This document shows, piece after piece, positions 1 through 5,280 of a stretch of DNA of 5,280 nucleotides (position 1 is its first letter; every line of letters begins with the position of its first letter). Source of the DNA: an uncultured Alistipes sp. GTDB taxonomy: Bacteria; Bacteroidota; Bacteroidia; Bacteroidales; Rikenellaceae. The stretch lies in the NCBI GenBank assembly GCA_900552955.1, contig USBO01000127.1, forward strand, positions 1 to 5,280, in the 5' to 3' direction. The position numbers and the translations under genes are program-made. Below the pieces are notes generated by a model. That model saw only the letters and a program-made list of their open reading frames with translations. It ran no database searches and was not told where the DNA came from.

Positions 1-370
1 TCGGTCTTTGGCTCCGCCGAAGATACTTCGCCTCGGCAAAATGCAAATTTCATTTGCTTTTGCACTCGGCTTAATCGGTCTTTGGCTCCGCCGAAGATAC
101 TTCGCCTCGGCAAAATGCAAATTTCATTTGCTTTTGCGCTCGGCTTAATCGGTCTTTGGCTCCGCCGAAGATACTTCGCCTCGGCAAAATGCAAATTTCA
201 TTTGCTTTTGCACTCGGCTTAATCGGTCTTTGGCTCCGCCGAAGATACTTCGCCTCGGCAAAATGCAAATTTCATTTGCTTTTGCGCTCGGCTTAATCGG
301 TCTTTGGCTCCGCCGAAGATACTTCGCCTCGGCAAAATGCAAATTTCATTTGCTTTTGCACTCGGCTTAA
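1..370. repeat. Tandem array of five 74-base repeats, possibly continuing beyond the left edge
   Basis: Five head-to-tail copies occupy 1-74, 75-148, 149-222, 223-296 and 297-370. By eye they are identical except at unit position 64, which reads A, G, A, G, A (window positions 64, 138, 212, 286, 360). Each unit contains two inverted repeats. CGAAG-ATA-CTTCG spans unit positions 18-30. A longer nested hairpin spans 36-63: GCAAAA, a bulged T, GCAAAT, loop TTC, then ATTTGC and TTTTGC, giving 12 base pairs. After the fifth copy the sequence diverges at 374, but the next bases (TCGTATCTTTG) still resemble the start of a unit (TCGGTCTTTG). I see no credible gene here: 74 is not a multiple of 3, so open frames through the array change frame at each unit. 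Because the array starts at the window edge, the true copy number is unknown. It is not a CRISPR array, because there are no unique spacers. Confidence 0.97.
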
Positions 371-381
371 TCGTATCTTTG
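349..381 (+). promoter_or_regulatory. Bacteroidetes-type promoter for the DUF2721 gene
   Basis: TTTG at 349-352 and TATCTTTG at 374-381 match the known Bacteroidetes -33 (TTTG) and -7 (TAnnTTTG) elements, separated by 21 bases. Transcription would start a few bases after 381, giving a short A-rich leader (AATAAAAACACCGC) before the ATG at 405. No Shine-Dalgarno sequence is present, as is usual in this phylum. The -33 element lies inside the last 74-base repeat, in the 3' arm of its hairpin, while the -7 element lies in the unique sequence just after the array. A second TTTG at 355-358 is only 15 bases from the -7 box and fits less well. The match is good, but the promoter is inferred from sequence alone. 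Confidence 0.75.
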
Positions 382-404
382 TGCCCGAATAAAAACACCG
401 CAAC

Positions 405-797
405 ATGGAAGAACTCACACTCACCGTTCCCGCACTGCTCTTTCCGGCCATCTCGCTCGTCCTGCTGGCCTACACCAACCGGTTCCTCTCCTATGCGCAA
501 CTCATACGCACGCTCAAGGCGCAGTATCTCCAGCACCGATCCGACCTCACGGCCGCCCAGATCGACAACCTGCGCCATCGGCTCTACCTCACGCGGGCCA
601 TGCAGATTCTCGGGATCACCAGCCTTTTCCTGTGCGTCGTCACGATGTTCCTGCTCTACATCGGATTGCAGGACGTGGCCGCCTACGTCTTCGGTGCCGC
701 GCTGCTGGCCCTGATCGGGTCGCTCGGCGTCTCCATCCGCGAGATTCTGATCTCGGTGCGGGCGCTCGAAATCTACCTCAACGATCTGGAGAGCTGA
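405..797 (+). CDS. Small DUF2721-type membrane protein, function unknown
   Basis: A 130-residue protein with three predicted membrane segments, at about residues 5-25, 66-87 and 91-113. A charged, probably helical stretch (about 31-65, rich in Arg, Gln and His) separates the first two. The conserved-looking N-terminal part reads PAISLVLLAYTNRF (14-27) followed by LIRTLKAQY (33-41). The C-terminus carries SIREILISVRALEIYLNDLE. From memory this pattern and length match DUF2721, a family of small inner-membrane proteins with no established function; I could not run a domain search. The ATG at 405 is chosen because it follows the promoter closely and the first membrane segment starts directly after it. 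The gene stands alone on the plus strand, between the repeat array and the convergent purine operon, with no evident functional link to either. It appears complete. Confidence 0.85.
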   Translation: MEELTLTVPALLFPAISLVLLAYTNRFLSYAQLIRTLKAQYLQHRSDLTAAQIDNLRHRLYLTRAMQILGITSLFLCVVTMFLLYIGLQDVAAYVFGAALLALIGSLGVSIREILISVRALEIYLNDLES

Positions 798-806
798 TTA
801 CAAACA

Positions 807-835
807 GGGCTGCCCGACGATTCGCCGGACAGCCC
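807..835 (-). terminator. Intergenic hairpin, likely terminator of the purine operon
   Basis: The 64-base gap between the two convergent genes contains an inverted repeat with arms 807-819 and 823-835 and a 3-base loop. Read as minus-strand RNA, all 13 positions pair, with two G-U wobbles. A weak U-containing tail (UGUUUGUAA) follows. Read as plus-strand RNA, those two positions become A-C mismatches and the downstream sequence is C-rich. The structure therefore best fits termination of the transcript ending with folD, although it may also slow transcription from the DUF2721 gene. The imperfect U tract lowers confidence that it is a classic intrinsic terminator. Confidence 0.72.
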
Positions 836-861
836 CCTCCATTCGGAAATCATCCCCTCCC

Positions 862-1719
862 CTATCGTTTCATCTTATTCAGAAAGCACTCGACCGTGTT
901 CTCCATCAGGCAGGCGATCGTCATCGGTCCCACGCCGCCCGGCACAGGAGTGATGACCGACGCCAGCGGCTCGACGGCGGCATAATCCACGTCGCCGCAC
1001 AGTTTGCCCGTCTCGGGATCGCGGTTGACACCCACGTCGATCACCACGGCACCCGGGCGCACCATCTCCGCCGTCACGAACCGAGGCCGTCCGATCGCCA
1101 CGACCAGAATGTCCGCCTCGCGCGTCACCTCCGGCAGGTTGCGTGTACGGCTGTGGGCGATCGTCACCGTGGCGTTGGCGTCGAGCAGCAGTTTGGCCAC
1201 CGGCAGCCCCACGATGTTGCTGCGGCCGATCACCACGGCACGTTTGCCGGCGATCTCCACGCCGGCCCGCTCCAGCATCCGGAGGATTCCCTTCGGAGTG
1301 CAGGGCAGCGTGCAGGGCTGCTTGAGCCACAGATTCGCCACGTTGAGCGGATGGAATCCGTCCACGTCCTTCTCGCGGCGGATGGCTGCGATCACCCGAT
1401 CCTCGTTGATGTGTTTCGGCAGCGGAAGCTGCACCAGAATCCCGTCCACGCCGTCGTCGGCGTTCAGTTCGTCGATCAGCGCCAGCAGCTCCGCCTCGTC
1501 CGTCGCGGCCGGCCGCCGGATCGTCGTGTTGCGGATGCCCACCTCGGCCGAAGCCTTGGCCTTGCCCGTCACATAGCTCACGCTGGCCGGATCGTCGCCC
1601 ACGAGCACCACGACCAGATGGGGCTCACGTCCGTATCGGGCGGGAAACTCCTTTACCGCCGCCGCCATTTCGGCCTTCATCGAGGCCGACAACTCTTTTC
1701 CGCTGATTACCGTTGCCAT
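862..1719 (-). CDS. folD: FolD, bifunctional methylenetetrahydrofolate dehydrogenase / methenyltetrahydrofolate cyclohydrolase
   Basis: A complete protein of 285 residues, close to the usual length of about 285-290. In the cytoplasm FolD oxidises 5,10-methylene-THF to 5,10-methenyl-THF with NAD(P)+ and hydrolyses that to 10-formyl-THF. Visible hallmarks include the catalytic Tyr49 and Lys53 in SYVTGKAKA, the substrate-site stretch DGILVQLPLP (92-101), and Asp120 in KDVDGFHP. The dinucleotide-binding GRSNIVGLPVAKLL is at 165-178, and the C-terminal signature PVPGGVGPMT is at 258-267. The ATG lies 4 bases after the purD stop, so it is very probably co-transcribed and translationally linked. It is the last gene of the operon, with a terminator-like hairpin just beyond. 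Its product is the cofactor consumed by PurN and PurH upstream in the same operon, which explains its presence here. No Shine-Dalgarno sequence is seen. Confidence 0.97.
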   Translation of the reverse strand: MATVISGKELSASMKAEMAAAVKEFPARYGREPHLVVVLVGDDPASVSYVTGKAKASAEVGIRNTTIRRPAATDEAELLALIDELNADDGVDGILVQLPLPKHINEDRVIAAIRREKDVDGFHPLNVANLWLKQPCTLPCTPKGILRMLERAGVEIAGKRAVVIGRSNIVGLPVAKLLLDANATVTIAHSRTRNLPEVTREADILVVAIGRPRFVTAEMVRPGAVVIDVGVNRDPETGKLCGDVDYAAVEPLASVITPVPGGVGPMTIACLMENTVECFLNKMKR

Positions 1720-1723
1720 ATTG

Positions 1724-2974
1724 TCATTTGATTGCTTTGCGACCGATGTCCGTGCGGTGGAACAGATTGTCGCACCGCACCTTATCCACTTCGCCGTTAC
1801 ATTTCTCCAGAGCCTCTCCGAGCGTCGGCGCCGAGCATACGACGATCGCCACCCGACCGCCGGCCGTCACGATCCGCCCCTCCTGCGAGGCTGTGCCCAT
1901 GTGGTAAACCGCACCGTCGACCCGCTCCAGCCCTTCGATCACGGCACCCTTCTCATAACTGCCGGGATACCCCTTCGAAGCCAGCACCACGCCCACCGTG
2001 GCGAAGTCGTGCCACTCGATCGGACGCTCCAGCACCCAGCCGTCGGCCACGGCCGAGAACACGTCGACGACATCGCTCTTCAGCCGCGGCAGCACGACCT
2101 CCGTCTCGGGATCACCGAAGCGGGCGTTGAACTCGATCACCTTGATCCCGTCGCGGGTCTTCATCAGACCGCCGTAGAGCACTCCCGTGAAGGGGCACCC
2201 CTCGGCGCACAGCGCATCGGCCGTCGGCTGCATGATCCGCTCCAGCGCATACCTCTCGTCCTCGGCGGTCACGAACGGCAGCGGCGAGTAGGCGCCCATG
2301 CCGCCCGTGTTAGGGCCTTCGTCGTTGTCGTAGGCCCGTTTGTGATCCTGCGCCAACGCCATCGGATAGACATGGCTGCGATCGACGAAACACATGAACG
2401 AGAATTCGGGGCCTTCGAGCCAATCCTCGACCACCACCTTGCCGTGCCCGAACCTGTCGTCGAGCAGCATGTCCCGCAACGCGCTGTCGGCCTCCGCCAT
2501 CGTCTGCGCAATGACCACGCCTTTGCCGGCCGCCAGACCGTCGTATTTCAGCACCGCCGGCATCGGACGCGACGCCACATAGGCGCGCGCCTCCTCATAT
2601 GAGGTGAACGCGCGGAATCCAGCCGTGGGGATGCCGTATTTCGCCATCAGCTCCTTGGCGAACTCCTTCGACGACTCGATGCGCGCCGCAGCCTGCGTCG
2701 GGCCGAAAATACGCAGACCCGCCGCGCGGAAACAGTCGACGATACCCGCCGCAAGCGCCGCCTCGGGACCCACGACCGTCAGTATCACATTGTGCGCCAG
2801 CGCAAAATCGCGCAACGTCTCCACCTCCGTCTCACGAATCGGAACGCACTCGGCCTGCGCCGCTATTCCGGCATTTCCGGGCGCACAGAAGATCTTATCG
2901 ACCTTTGCGGAACGCGCCAGCGCATCCACAATGGCATGCTCGCGGCCACCGCCGCCCACTACCAGAACTTTCAT
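1724..2974 (-). CDS. purD: PurD, phosphoribosylamine-glycine ligase (GAR synthetase)
   Basis: A complete protein of 416 residues, slightly shorter than the 429 of E. coli PurD. It joins 5-phosphoribosylamine to glycine using ATP to form glycinamide ribonucleotide (GAR), the second step of de novo purine synthesis. The N-terminal domain opens with VLVVGGGGREHAI (3-15). The ATP-grasp core shows the phosphate-binding loop LAAGKGVVI (147-155), LEGPEFS (186-192), DEGPNTGGMGAYSP (218-231) and the metal/ATP site VIEFNARFGDPETE (279-292). The C-terminal domain ends with the family-typical DNLFHRTDIG (402-411). The ATG at 2974 directly precedes the glycine-rich loop strand, so the start is secure. It follows purH after 95 bases and precedes folD by 4. 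The leader just before the start is A/T-rich with no clear Shine-Dalgarno or TAnnTTTG promoter, so read-through from purH is the simplest model. Confidence 0.98.
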   Translation of the reverse strand: MKVLVVGGGGREHAIVDALARSAKVDKIFCAPGNAGIAAQAECVPIRETEVETLRDFALAHNVILTVVGPEAALAAGIVDCFRAAGLRIFGPTQAAARIESSKEFAKELMAKYGIPTAGFRAFTSYEEARAYVASRPMPAVLKYDGLAAGKGVVIAQTMAEADSALRDMLLDDRFGHGKVVVEDWLEGPEFSFMCFVDRSHVYPMALAQDHKRAYDNDEGPNTGGMGAYSPLPFVTAEDERYALERIMQPTADALCAEGCPFTGVLYGGLMKTRDGIKVIEFNARFGDPETEVVLPRLKSDVVDVFSAVADGWVLERPIEWHDFATVGVVLASKGYPGSYEKGAVIEGLERVDGAVYHMGTASQEGRIVTAGGRVAIVVCSAPTLGEALEKCNGEVDKVRCDNLFHRTDIGRKAIK

Positions 2975-3013
2975 GAATCGAACTATCTCTTTTTAAATTA
3001 TTACTTACTGTCG

Positions 3014-3060
3014 GACGGCACGGAGCCGCCGAACCGGTTCTCTTTTCCGGTCGCCGGAAA
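3014..3060 (-). promoter_or_regulatory. Two potential RNA hairpins in the purH-purD gap
   Basis: The 95-base gap between purH and purD is the only sizeable untranslated stretch inside the operon. Read as minus-strand RNA, it first holds a perfect 7-base-pair hairpin, TTTCCGG-CGA-CCGGAAA (3060-3044). Next comes the 10-base palindrome GAACCGGTTC (3040-3031). A 6-base-pair hairpin follows, GGCGGC-TCCGT-GCCGTC (3030-3014), which includes one G-U pair that would be an A-C mismatch on the other strand. Neither hairpin is followed by a U run, so they do not look like intrinsic terminators. An A/T-rich segment then leads to the purD ATG. Possible roles are mRNA processing, 3' protection of the upstream message or modest translational control. 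I recognise no known riboswitch and no E. coli-type PurR box. Confidence 0.4.
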
Positions 3061-3069
3061 CGAAAAATC

Positions 3070-4599
3070 TCAGTGTTTGAAATGCCGCATACCGGTGAAG
3101 AGCATCGCCACGCCCGTCTCGTCGGCCTTGCGGATCGAATCCTCGTCGCGCACCGACCCGCCGGGCTGCACGATCGCCGTCACACCGTTCTCCGCGGCGA
3201 GCGTCACGCAGTCGTCGAAGGGAAAGAAGCCGTCCGACGCCATGACAAGTCCCTCGGTCGCACCTTTCGCATGCGCCTCTCTGAGGGCGATCTCAGCCGA
3301 ACCGATACGGTTCATCTGGCCGGCGCCGACGCCGAGCGTCTGCCCGTCCTTCACCACCACGATGGCATTCGACTTGACGTGTTTGACGACGCGCCAGGCG
3401 AAATCCAGATCACGCAGCTGCGCCGCGTCGGGCTGCGCCTTCGTGACGGTCATCGACGCTTCGACGCGCTTCGTCTCCACATCCAGCTCCTGCGCCAGCA
3501 TGCCGCCGTTGACGCTCACGTACTGCATCGGACGTGCATCGCTGCGCGTCATGTCGACCTCGAGCAGCCGCAGGTTCTTCTTCGTGCGGAGCACCTCCAG
3601 GGCCCCTTCCGAGAACTTGGGCGCCATGATGATCTCCAGAAAGATCGGTTTCATGAGTTCGGCCGTCTCGCGCGTCACCTCGCGGTTGACGGCGACGATA
3701 CCGCCGAAGATCGACACCTTGTCGGCCTCGTAAGCCTTCGTCCACGCCTCCTCCGCATCGCGGCCCATGGCGGCACCGCAGGGATTCATGTGCTTGAGCC
3801 CCACGCAGAACGGTTCGTCGAACTCACGCACGATGTTCAGCGCGGCGTTGGCGTCCTGAATGTTGTTGTACGACAGCTCCTTGCCGTTGAGCTGCCGCGC
3901 ATGCGCCAGCGAGAAGGGGACCTCCTCGGCCGAGCGGTAGAAGGTGGCCGTCTGGTGAGGGTTCTCGCCGTAACGGAGCGACTGCACCGCATCGAAATCG
4001 AGGAACAACTTCTCCGGCAGACCCGCCTGCGCACGCATATACGTGGCGATCATCCGGTCGTACTCCGCTGTATGGGTGTAGGCTTTGGCCGAGAGACGCA
4101 GCCGCGTCCCGACGGTGGTGTTGCCGCCGGCGCGCATCTCTTCGAGCACCGCGGCATAGTCCGCCGGATCGCAGACGACCGTCACATCACGGAAGTTCTT
4201 GGCGGCGCTGCGCAGCATCGAAGGGCCGCCGATGTCGATGTTCTCGATCGCCTCCTCCATCGTGACGCCCTCCCTGGCGATGGTTTGGCGGAAGGGGTAG
4301 AGGTTCACGCAGACCAGATCGATGAAGGCGATGCCGTTGGCGCGCAGCGCCTCGACATGCTCCTCGACGTCGCGGCGCGCCAGCAGACCGCCGTGCACGG
4401 CCGGATGGAGCGTCTTGACGCGTCCGTCGCAGATCTCGGGAAAGCCCGTCACATCGCTGATGTTCAGCACCTCGACGCCGCTCTCGCGCAGCAACTTCAT
4501 CGTGCCGCCCGTGGCGATCACCTCCCAGCCCAATGCCTTCAGACTCTTTGCGAAATCGACGACGCCCGTCTTATCGCTGACACTTATCAATGCCCTCAT
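3070..4599 (-). CDS. purH: PurH, bifunctional AICAR transformylase / IMP cyclohydrolase
   Basis: A complete cytoplasmic protein of 509 residues, within the usual range of about 505-530. It transfers a formyl group from 10-formyl-THF to AICAR and then closes the ring to IMP, the final two steps of purine synthesis. The N-terminal cyclohydrolase (MGS-like) domain shows SVSDKTGV (6-13), ATGGT (29-33), GRVKTLHPAVHGGLLARR (59-76) and DLVCVNLYPF (94-103). The transformylase part shows LRYGENPHQ (208-216), KELSYNNIQDANAA (240-253) and the catalytic Lys-His pair 269-270 in KHMNPCG. KSNAIVV (409-415), SDGFFPFDD (455-463) and the terminal MRHFKH follow. The start is supported by the conserved N-terminus and by the ATGA overlap, in which its ATG shares bases with the purN stop. 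That overlap suggests translational coupling. A purine-rich stretch (AAAGAAGAG) lies a few bases upstream and may help initiation. No active-site motif is missing. Confidence 0.98.
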   Translation of the reverse strand: MRALISVSDKTGVVDFAKSLKALGWEVIATGGTMKLLRESGVEVLNISDVTGFPEICDGRVKTLHPAVHGGLLARRDVEEHVEALRANGIAFIDLVCVNLYPFRQTIAREGVTMEEAIENIDIGGPSMLRSAAKNFRDVTVVCDPADYAAVLEEMRAGGNTTVGTRLRLSAKAYTHTAEYDRMIATYMRAQAGLPEKLFLDFDAVQSLRYGENPHQTATFYRSAEEVPFSLAHARQLNGKELSYNNIQDANAALNIVREFDEPFCVGLKHMNPCGAAMGRDAEEAWTKAYEADKVSIFGGIVAVNREVTRETAELMKPIFLEIIMAPKFSEGALEVLRTKKNLRLLEVDMTRSDARPMQYVSVNGGMLAQELDVETKRVEASMTVTKAQPDAAQLRDLDFAWRVVKHVKSNAIVVVKDGQTLGVGAGQMNRIGSAEIALREAHAKGATEGLVMASDGFFPFDDCVTLAAENGVTAIVQPGGSVRDEDSIRKADETGVAMLFTGMRHFKH

Positions 4600-5168
4600 G
4601 TATTCTCTTCTTTAATTAATTTATCAATCGTTTCCACATACAGCGCATGCTCCGTTTCGTGCATGCGCCGCTCGACCTCGCACAGGTCGCCGCTGTCGCA
4701 GGCGAACGCACGCTGGGCGATGATCCGGCCGCCGTCGAGCGTGGCGTCGACCCAATGGATCGTCGCGCCGAAGACCTTCACGCCGTAAGCCACGGCCTCC
4801 TCGATGGCATGCGCCCCCTTGAAAGCGGGCAGCAGCGAGGGGTGGACATTCACGATGCGGCCTCCATAGGCGCCGAGCAGCACATCCGACACGATGCGCA
4901 TGTAACCGGCCAGACACACCAGATCGACCTCCGCGGCATCGAGCCGCGCGACGATCTCGCGTTCGTAGTCGGCCTTCGAGGCGTACTCCTTCGGCGCGAA
5001 GGCGAAACACGCGATGCCGCGTGCCGCCGCACGCGCCGCAACGCGTGCCCCGGGCCTGTCGCAGACGACGAGCGCCACCTCGGCCGCGATCGCGCCCCGC
5101 TCGCAGGCGGCGGCGATCGCCTCGAAATTGCTTCCCTCGCCGCTGGCGAAGACAGCGATCCGCTTCAT
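4596..5168 (-). CDS. purN: PurN, phosphoribosylglycinamide formyltransferase (10-formyl-THF dependent)
   Basis: A complete protein of 190 residues, slightly shorter than the 212 of E. coli PurN. It transfers a formyl group from 10-formyl-THF to GAR, giving FGAR. The phosphate-binding loop SGEGSNFEAI is at residues 9-18. The formyltransferase catalytic triad is present: Asn107 and His109 in VNVHPSLLPAFKG, and Asp145 in TLDGG. DLVCLAGYMRI (82-92) and FGATIHWVD (133-141) also fit the family. It is not the ATP- and formate-dependent PurT, which is an unrelated ATP-grasp enzyme. The ATG lies 7 bases after the purM stop and the gene ends in a 4-base overlap with purH. This tight packing indicates one transcript. 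The conserved N-terminus, MKRIAVFASG, makes the start secure. Confidence 0.96.
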   Translation of the reverse strand: MKRIAVFASGEGSNFEAIAAACERGAIAAEVALVVCDRPGARVAARAAARGIACFAFAPKEYASKADYEREIVARLDAAEVDLVCLAGYMRIVSDVLLGAYGGRIVNVHPSLLPAFKGAHAIEEAVAYGVKVFGATIHWVDATLDGGRIIAQRAFACDSGDLCEVERRMHETEHALYVETIDKLIKEENT

Positions 5169-5175
5169 CGGGCCG

Positions 5176-5280
5176 CTACCGGATGACGACCCCCTCGGAG
5201 TCGGTGATGCGTCCGATGACCGAAGCCCGCTCGCCGTGCGACGCGAGAATGTCGACGGCCTTCTGCGCCTCCCGTTCGTC
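5176..5280 (-). CDS. purM: PurM, phosphoribosylformylglycinamidine cyclo-ligase (AIR synthetase), C-terminal end only
   Basis: Only the last 34 residues and a TAG stop (5178-5176) are inside the window; the gene continues past the right edge. The visible segment contains AVDILASHGERASVIGRI followed by a short acidic turn and VVIR. This matches the usual end of PurM, where a helix (alternating small and hydrophobic residues, then GE/GA) leads to an IGxI strand and a final V-V-I strand. PurM converts FGAM to AIR using ATP. The identification rests on this short C-terminal pattern plus its position 7 bases before purN, a common pairing. Related AIRS-fold proteins (PurL, SelD, HypE, ThiL) share the fold, so the call is less secure than for the complete genes. 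The catalytic part cannot be seen. Confidence 0.8.
   Translation of the reverse strand, partial: DEREAQKAVDILASHGERASVIGRITDSEGVVIR

Noticed and set aside
269..273. The Met in the PurH motif KHMNPCG (residues 269-275 of the protein) as an unusual active-site change
   Set aside because: The catalytic Lys and His are intact, and the residue after KH varies among PurH proteins, so this looks like normal family variation. The positions given here are protein residues; the motif lies within the purH gene.
71..342. Repetitive minus-strand open frames encoding a 65-residue repeat-bearing peptide inside the array
   Set aside because: The 74-base unit is not a multiple of 3, so the reading frame changes at every unit and the frames are open only because the unit lacks stops in the frames used. 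The two 65-residue versions are copies of the same artefact.
1..370. CRISPR array
   Set aside because: The units are contiguous with no unique spacers between short repeats, and no cas genes are present in the window.
219..714. Open frames on both strands crossing from the array into the DUF2721 gene
   Set aside because: They overlap a recognisable gene that has its own promoter, and their translations are low-complexity, rich in Arg, Ser and Pro, with no recognisable domain.
1721..2602. A 293-codon plus-strand open frame antisense to purD
   Set aside because: It has the same GC-rich shadow character, overlaps a clearly functional ATP-grasp gene, and has no promoter or recognisable domain.
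3031..3040. GAACCGGTTC as a transcription-factor operator such as PurR
   Set aside because: It does not resemble the E. coli PurR box, and a single 10-base palindrome in GC-rich sequence is weak evidence. It is kept only as part of the structured gap.
3073..4788. A 571-codon plus-strand open frame antisense to purH and the end of purN
   Set aside because: It lies opposite genes with all their catalytic motifs. Its translation is rich in Arg, His, Leu and Ala, as expected from the complementary strand of GC-rich codons, and no domain is recognisable.

Overview
The window looks like a chromosomal segment from a GC-rich member of the Bacteroidota. An Alistipes-like or other Rikenellaceae gut anaerobe is my best guess. 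Three things support this: a near-ideal Bacteroidetes-type promoter (TTTG, 21-base spacer, TATCTTTG) before the plus-strand gene, no clear Shine-Dalgarno sequence ahead of any gene, and coding sequence that is GC-rich by eye. The genus is an inference; the phylum is better supported.

Layout. Positions 1-370 hold five consecutive copies of a 74-base tandem repeat, and the array may continue beyond the left edge. The last copy runs into a promoter for a small plus-strand gene (405-797) encoding a three-helix membrane protein of the DUF2721 type. This gene converges on a minus-strand operon that fills the rest of the window. A strong hairpin at 807-835 lies between the two.

The operon, in transcription order from the right edge, is purM (3' end only), purN, purH, purD and folD. 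Spacing is 7 bases for purM-purN, a 4-base ATGA overlap for purN-purH, 95 bases for purH-purD and 4 bases for purD-folD. PurD makes GAR, PurN formylates GAR to FGAR, PurM closes the AIR ring, and PurH carries out the last two steps to IMP. FolD makes 10-formyl-tetrahydrofolate, the one-carbon donor used by both PurN and PurH, so the operon carries its own cofactor supply. The operon promoter lies outside the window. The only sizeable internal gap, between purH and purD, can form two RNA hairpins.

The purine genes are intact and ordinary. The unusual part is the left edge: an array whose units each contain a nested hairpin, whose only visible variation alternates A/G/A/G/A, and whose last unit supplies the -33 element of the adjacent promoter. 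I see no convincing evidence of a new multi-gene system.
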